NCBI GenBank assembly: GCA_910585415.1
Contig: CAJUDT010000089.1
Coordinates: 1-9,030, forward strand
Length of the DNA: 9,030 bases
Direction: 5' to 3'
Source of the DNA: an uncultured Flavonifractor sp.
GTDB lineage: Bacteria > Bacillota > Clostridia > Oscillospirales > Oscillospiraceae
The position numbers were made by a program, and so were the translations under genes. Under the pieces are notes generated by a model. That model made no database searches, was not told where the DNA came from, and saw only the letters and a program-made list of their open reading frames with translations. Shown here piece after piece: positions 7,329 through 9,030 of this stretch. Position 1 is the stretch's first letter, and the number at the start of each line of letters is the position of its first letter.

Positions 7329-7925
7329 ATGAACGACCCTTATAGCGTGCTCGGGGTTAACCCCGACGCCAGCGACGATGAAATCAAGCGCGTTTACCGG
7401 GAGCTGGCCCGGAAGTACCACCCGGACAACTATCAGGATAATCCCCTGGCAGACTTGGCCGAGGAGAAGATGAAGGAGATCAACCAGGCTTATGACAGCA
7501 TCACCAAGATGCGCAGCGGCGGCTCTGGGGGCTATCAGACCCAGGGGAACTATCAAAGCCAGGGCTCCTATCAGCAGCGGTATTCCTCCAGCAAGCCGGT
7601 GTATGAGCAGGTCCGCCAATGTATCAACCTGGGGGATTTGAGCCGGGCGGAGCAGCTGTTGCGCTCCACGGCAGGACAGGACGCCGAATGGCATTTCCTG
7701 ATGGGCTCTCTGGCCTTTCGTAAGGGCTGGCTGGATGAGGCCACCCAGCATTTTCAGGTGGCGTGTACTATGGACCCCTCCAATGGGGAGTATCGTCAGG
7801 CCTTGATGCGGATGCGTCAGGGGGGACAGGCGTACCGGCCCTATGGTTATGGGGGAGGAATAGACGCCTGCGACTTGTGCTCTCTGTGTCTGTGCATGAA
7901 CTGCGCATGCGGCGGGTGCCGGTAA
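7329..7925 (+). CDS. J-domain protein with TPR-like region and cysteine-rich tail
   Basis: A 198-aa co-chaperone-like protein. Residues 1-62 form a J domain with the catalytic HPD loop intact (31-33), which stimulates the ATPase of DnaK/Hsp70. A flexible linker follows (63-88) containing three copies of Y-Q-x-Q-G-[NS] (the third incomplete). Next come TPR-like helices (about 91-155, including LMGSLAFRKGWLDEATQHF), a glycine/tyrosine patch, and a tail with seven cysteines (181, 184, 187, 189, 192, 194, 197) in the last 18 residues. It lacks the G/F region, zinc-finger domain and client-binding domains of true DnaJ, so it should not be named dnaJ. The tail may bind metal or a membrane. The start has AGGAGA (7315-7320) at 8-nt spacing, overlapping the previous stop. 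Confidence 0.9.
   Translation: MNDPYSVLGVNPDASDDEIKRVYRELARKYHPDNYQDNPLADLAEEKMKEINQAYDSITKMRSGGSGGYQTQGNYQSQGSYQQRYSSSKPVYEQVRQCINLGDLSRAEQLLRSTAGQDAEWHFLMGSLAFRKGWLDEATQHFQVACTMDPSNGEYRQALMRMRQGGQAYRPYGYGGGIDACDLCSLCLCMNCACGGCR
7533..7574 (+). repeat. Tandem 18-nt coding repeat (YQxQG linker)
   Basis: Three consecutive units encode YQTQGN, YQSQGS and YQQR. They form a low-complexity linker between the J domain and the TPR-like region. The unit number could vary between strains through replication slippage; because each unit is 18 nt, changes would keep the frame. Confidence 0.7.
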
Positions 7926-7931
7926 ACGGTC

Positions 7932-8471
7932 ATGCAGCGGCGGGATGAACAGAGAGCTGCTGCGGAGCGTGCGGCTCTGGCGGGGGTCTTTGGGGCGTTG
8001 TCTCTGTTGACCTTGTATATTTCGGCCATTGCGCCCACCGGGCGGCTGGGGCTTGTGGCGGCGGCGGGCATTTTTCCGGCGGGAGCGGTGGTGTCCGGCG
8101 GACTGAGCGCGGGGTTTTTCTGCTATGGCGCGGCGGGCCTGCTGGGGTTGCTTTTGCTGCCGGATAAGGCCAGCGCGCTCCTTTATCTCTTGCTGTTTGG
8201 GCTTTGGCCTATGATGAAAAGTTTGATTGAAGGACTGCGGCGGTTGGCGCTGGAGGTTCTTTGCAAGCTGCTTTTTTTGAACGGTGTGCTCAGTCTGCTC
8301 TGGTTTGGCCTGCAGGGGGTGTTTCTGCCCTTTTTGCCCGCAGCGCTGTCTCAGAGCTGGATGGTCTATTTGGTCGGGAATGTTGGGTTTTTTATCTATG
8401 ATTTGGGGTTTTCTAAGCTGATTGCCTTTTATACCGTGCGTGTTGACAAGGTATTGCGGAAAAGGGGATAG
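7932..8471 (+). CDS. Polytopic membrane protein, function unknown
   Basis: A 179-aa, very hydrophobic protein with five to six likely membrane segments (about 15-34, 39-57, 60-76, 82-99, 110-135 and 143-160). The N-terminus is charged (MQRRDEQRAAAER) and the C-terminus basic (VDKVLRKRG). Size and topology resemble S-components of ECF vitamin transporters, but no substrate motif is recognisable, so this is only a suggestion. It starts 6 nt after the J-protein stop without a clear Shine-Dalgarno site, so translation may depend on coupling. It seems to be the last gene of the cdaA group: a long non-coding stretch follows. Confidence 0.75.
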   Translation: MQRRDEQRAAAERAALAGVFGALSLLTLYISAIAPTGRLGLVAAAGIFPAGAVVSGGLSAGFFCYGAAGLLGLLLLPDKASALLYLLLFGLWPMMKSLIEGLRRLALEVLCKLLFLNGVLSLLWFGLQGVFLPFLPAALSQSWMVYLVGNVGFFIYDLGFSKLIAFYTVRVDKVLRKRG

Positions 8472-8482
8472 GCTGGTATAAT
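8454..8482 (+). promoter_or_regulatory. Possible promoter at the end of the membrane-protein gene
   Basis: A perfect TATAAT (8477-8482) lies 17 nt after TTGCGG (8454-8459, half matching TTGACA). It would transcribe the repeat-rich region that follows, where I see no convincing gene. It could drive a non-coding RNA, a gene beyond the window, or be a chance AT-rich match. Confidence 0.35.
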
Positions 8483-8520
8483 ATAAGTTGAGTTTTGCTT
8501 CTTTTCGTTGGCCTTTGCTA

Positions 8521-8607
8521 TTTGTTGGCTGGTCCAGCTTTCGGCGGGGGTCGGTGCTTCTTCCATGTTACTCCCTGCGTTTTGTCAGCTGGTCCCGCCT
8601 CCGGCGG
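8521..8607 (+). repeat. Two direct repeats of 27 nt at 60-nt spacing
   Basis: 8521-8547 and 8581-8607 align without gaps at 22 of 27 positions. Both read roughly TTTGT-x-x-GCTGGTCC, then six variable bases, then CGGCGG. The second unit contains the 19-nt core shared with positions 30-48. The first unit therefore looks like a decayed or partial extra copy of the same repeat, without its long hairpin. Confidence 0.65.
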
Positions 8608-8634
8608 CCTACTTTCCAGCGAAGGAAAGTAGGC
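8589..8634 (-). repeat. Double-hairpin intergenic repeat, copy 2 (inverted)
   Basis: On the minus strand this copies 3-48. The 19-nt core (8589-8607) is identical. The long hairpin (8607-8617 with 8624-8634) again has an 11-bp perfect stem and a 6-nt loop. Compared with copy 1, the second and third pairs from the base of the stem are changed on both arms (G-C to C-G and T-A to C-G when read in the same direction), so pairing is kept. The two copies flank the whole gene run in opposite orientation. Confidence 0.8.
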
Positions 8635-8642
8635 AAAGTTCG

Positions 8643-8660
8643 CCGGGCCTGCGGGCCCGG
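8643..8660 (+). other. GC-rich hairpin after repeat copy 2
   Basis: CCGGGCC (8643-8649) pairs perfectly with GGCCCGG (8654-8660) around a 4-nt loop, 8 nt after the long hairpin of repeat copy 2. No T-run follows on the plus strand. It may be an extension of the repeat element or contribute to stopping transcription after the operon. Confidence 0.4.
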
Positions 8661-8780
8661 ACCCGGGGTTGGGGGGCGGCGGAATAGGTACGGGGCTTGC
8701 AAATCCTTTGGTTGCTACCCGCCGTTTTAGCCTCCGCCCTCAACACTTCGGCCATTGGCCCCTCGGGCGGATATCCCCCT

Positions 8781-8907
8781 TGCAAAACTTGAAAGCAGTT
8801 GCCCTGCCTTTGGCTGTATACATGCCGCCCTACGATGGTACCAACCTCTACAAGATAGCCTTGGGGTTGAGGCGGTTGGGTGTTTTTTCCTTGCTTTCAG
8901 TTTTGCA
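8781..8907. repeat. Inverted repeat pair A (17/16 nt)
   Basis: TGCAAAACTTGAAAGCA (8781-8797) recurs on the opposite strand at 8892-8907 with a single-base deletion and no other change. The left arm lies before, and the right arm inside, the larger inverted pair at 8821-9012, so the two pairs interleave. Confidence 0.65.
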
Positions 8908-9012
8908 GGACCATGGGGCTATTTGCGAGAAGCAAACGGTTACAGGTTTCTCTCTGCACCGACTCAACCCCAAGTCTATCCTGTAGAAGATGGCAGTCCG
9001 AAAGGCGGCATG
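8821..9012. repeat. Inverted repeat pair B (about 55 nt arms)
   Basis: 8821-8876 and 8958-9012 are diverged inverted copies. The best part is 8847-8871 against 8963-8987, matching at 23 of 25 positions. The outer ends share CATGCCGCC (8821-8829 and 9004-9012), with a weaker stretch and one indel between. Similarity seems to continue outward (GGCTG near 8812-8816 and its complement near 9016-9020), so the right copy probably runs past the window edge. No transposase is seen, so this looks like intergenic repeat DNA. The rest of 8661-9030 shows no supported gene. Confidence 0.65.
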
Positions 9013-9030
9013 TGGACCAGCCCCGCCAAC

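Noticed and set aside
8443..8448. Perfect TTGACA that might serve as a -35 box for the TATAAT at 8477.
   Set aside because: The spacing is 28 nt, far from the usual 16-18, and the motif lies within the coding sequence of the membrane protein.
8488..8730. Open frame of 80 codons starting with TTG.
   Set aside because: It runs through the direct repeats, both hairpins and the GC-rich hairpin; the predicted protein is arginine/serine/glycine-rich with no domain and no Shine-Dalgarno site. It is a translation of repeat DNA.
8669..8986. Open frame of 105 codons over the inverted repeats.
   Set aside because: Its sequence is largely the inverted-repeat arms, it has no recognisable domain, and its codon use does not resemble the neighbouring genes.

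Overview
The window is GC-rich, and nearly all of it is one run of plus-strand genes separated by very short gaps. The gene content (recN, the c-di-AMP pair cdaA/cdaR, an RseC-type protein, a DUF5685 protein, a J-domain protein with a cysteine tail) and the Gram-positive Shine-Dalgarno sites point to a Clostridia member, most likely a gut Oscillospiraceae relative (Flavonifractor, Intestinimonas or Oscillibacter-like). The taxonomic call is inference from gene content and style, not from a marker gene.

Layout. Positions 1-162 hold a double-hairpin repeat and an A-rich leader with a possible 32-codon basic peptide. Positions 163-3704 form the first gene group: recN (DNA repair ATPase), a degenerate FGE-sulfatase-fold protein starting 2 nt after recN, and a lipoprotein with YD-like motifs. 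Positions 3705-3878 contain a good sigma-A-type promoter and a leader hairpin. Positions 3879-8471 form the second gene group: cdaA (diadenylate cyclase), cdaR (its YbbR-domain regulator, overlapping by 26 nt), an RseC/MucC-family protein, a DUF5685 protein (TGATG overlap), a J-domain/TPR protein with a seven-cysteine tail, and a polytopic membrane protein. Positions 8472-9030 are non-coding in my reading and are packed with repeats.

How the genes work together. CdaA makes cyclic di-AMP at the membrane and CdaR controls it from the outside. The usual third partner, glmM, is not next in line; redox- and chaperone-like genes follow instead. The first group couples DNA repair with two proteins of unknown role.

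The window is mostly housekeeping, and I see no defence system, prophage, transposase, CRISPR array, rRNA or tRNA. The most interesting material is (i) a double-hairpin repeat present at both ends of the window in inverted orientation, with compensatory base changes in its stem, (ii) two interleaved pairs of inverted repeats at the right end, and (iii) aspartate-rich motifs in the DUF5685 protein that resemble those of squalene/phytoene synthases.
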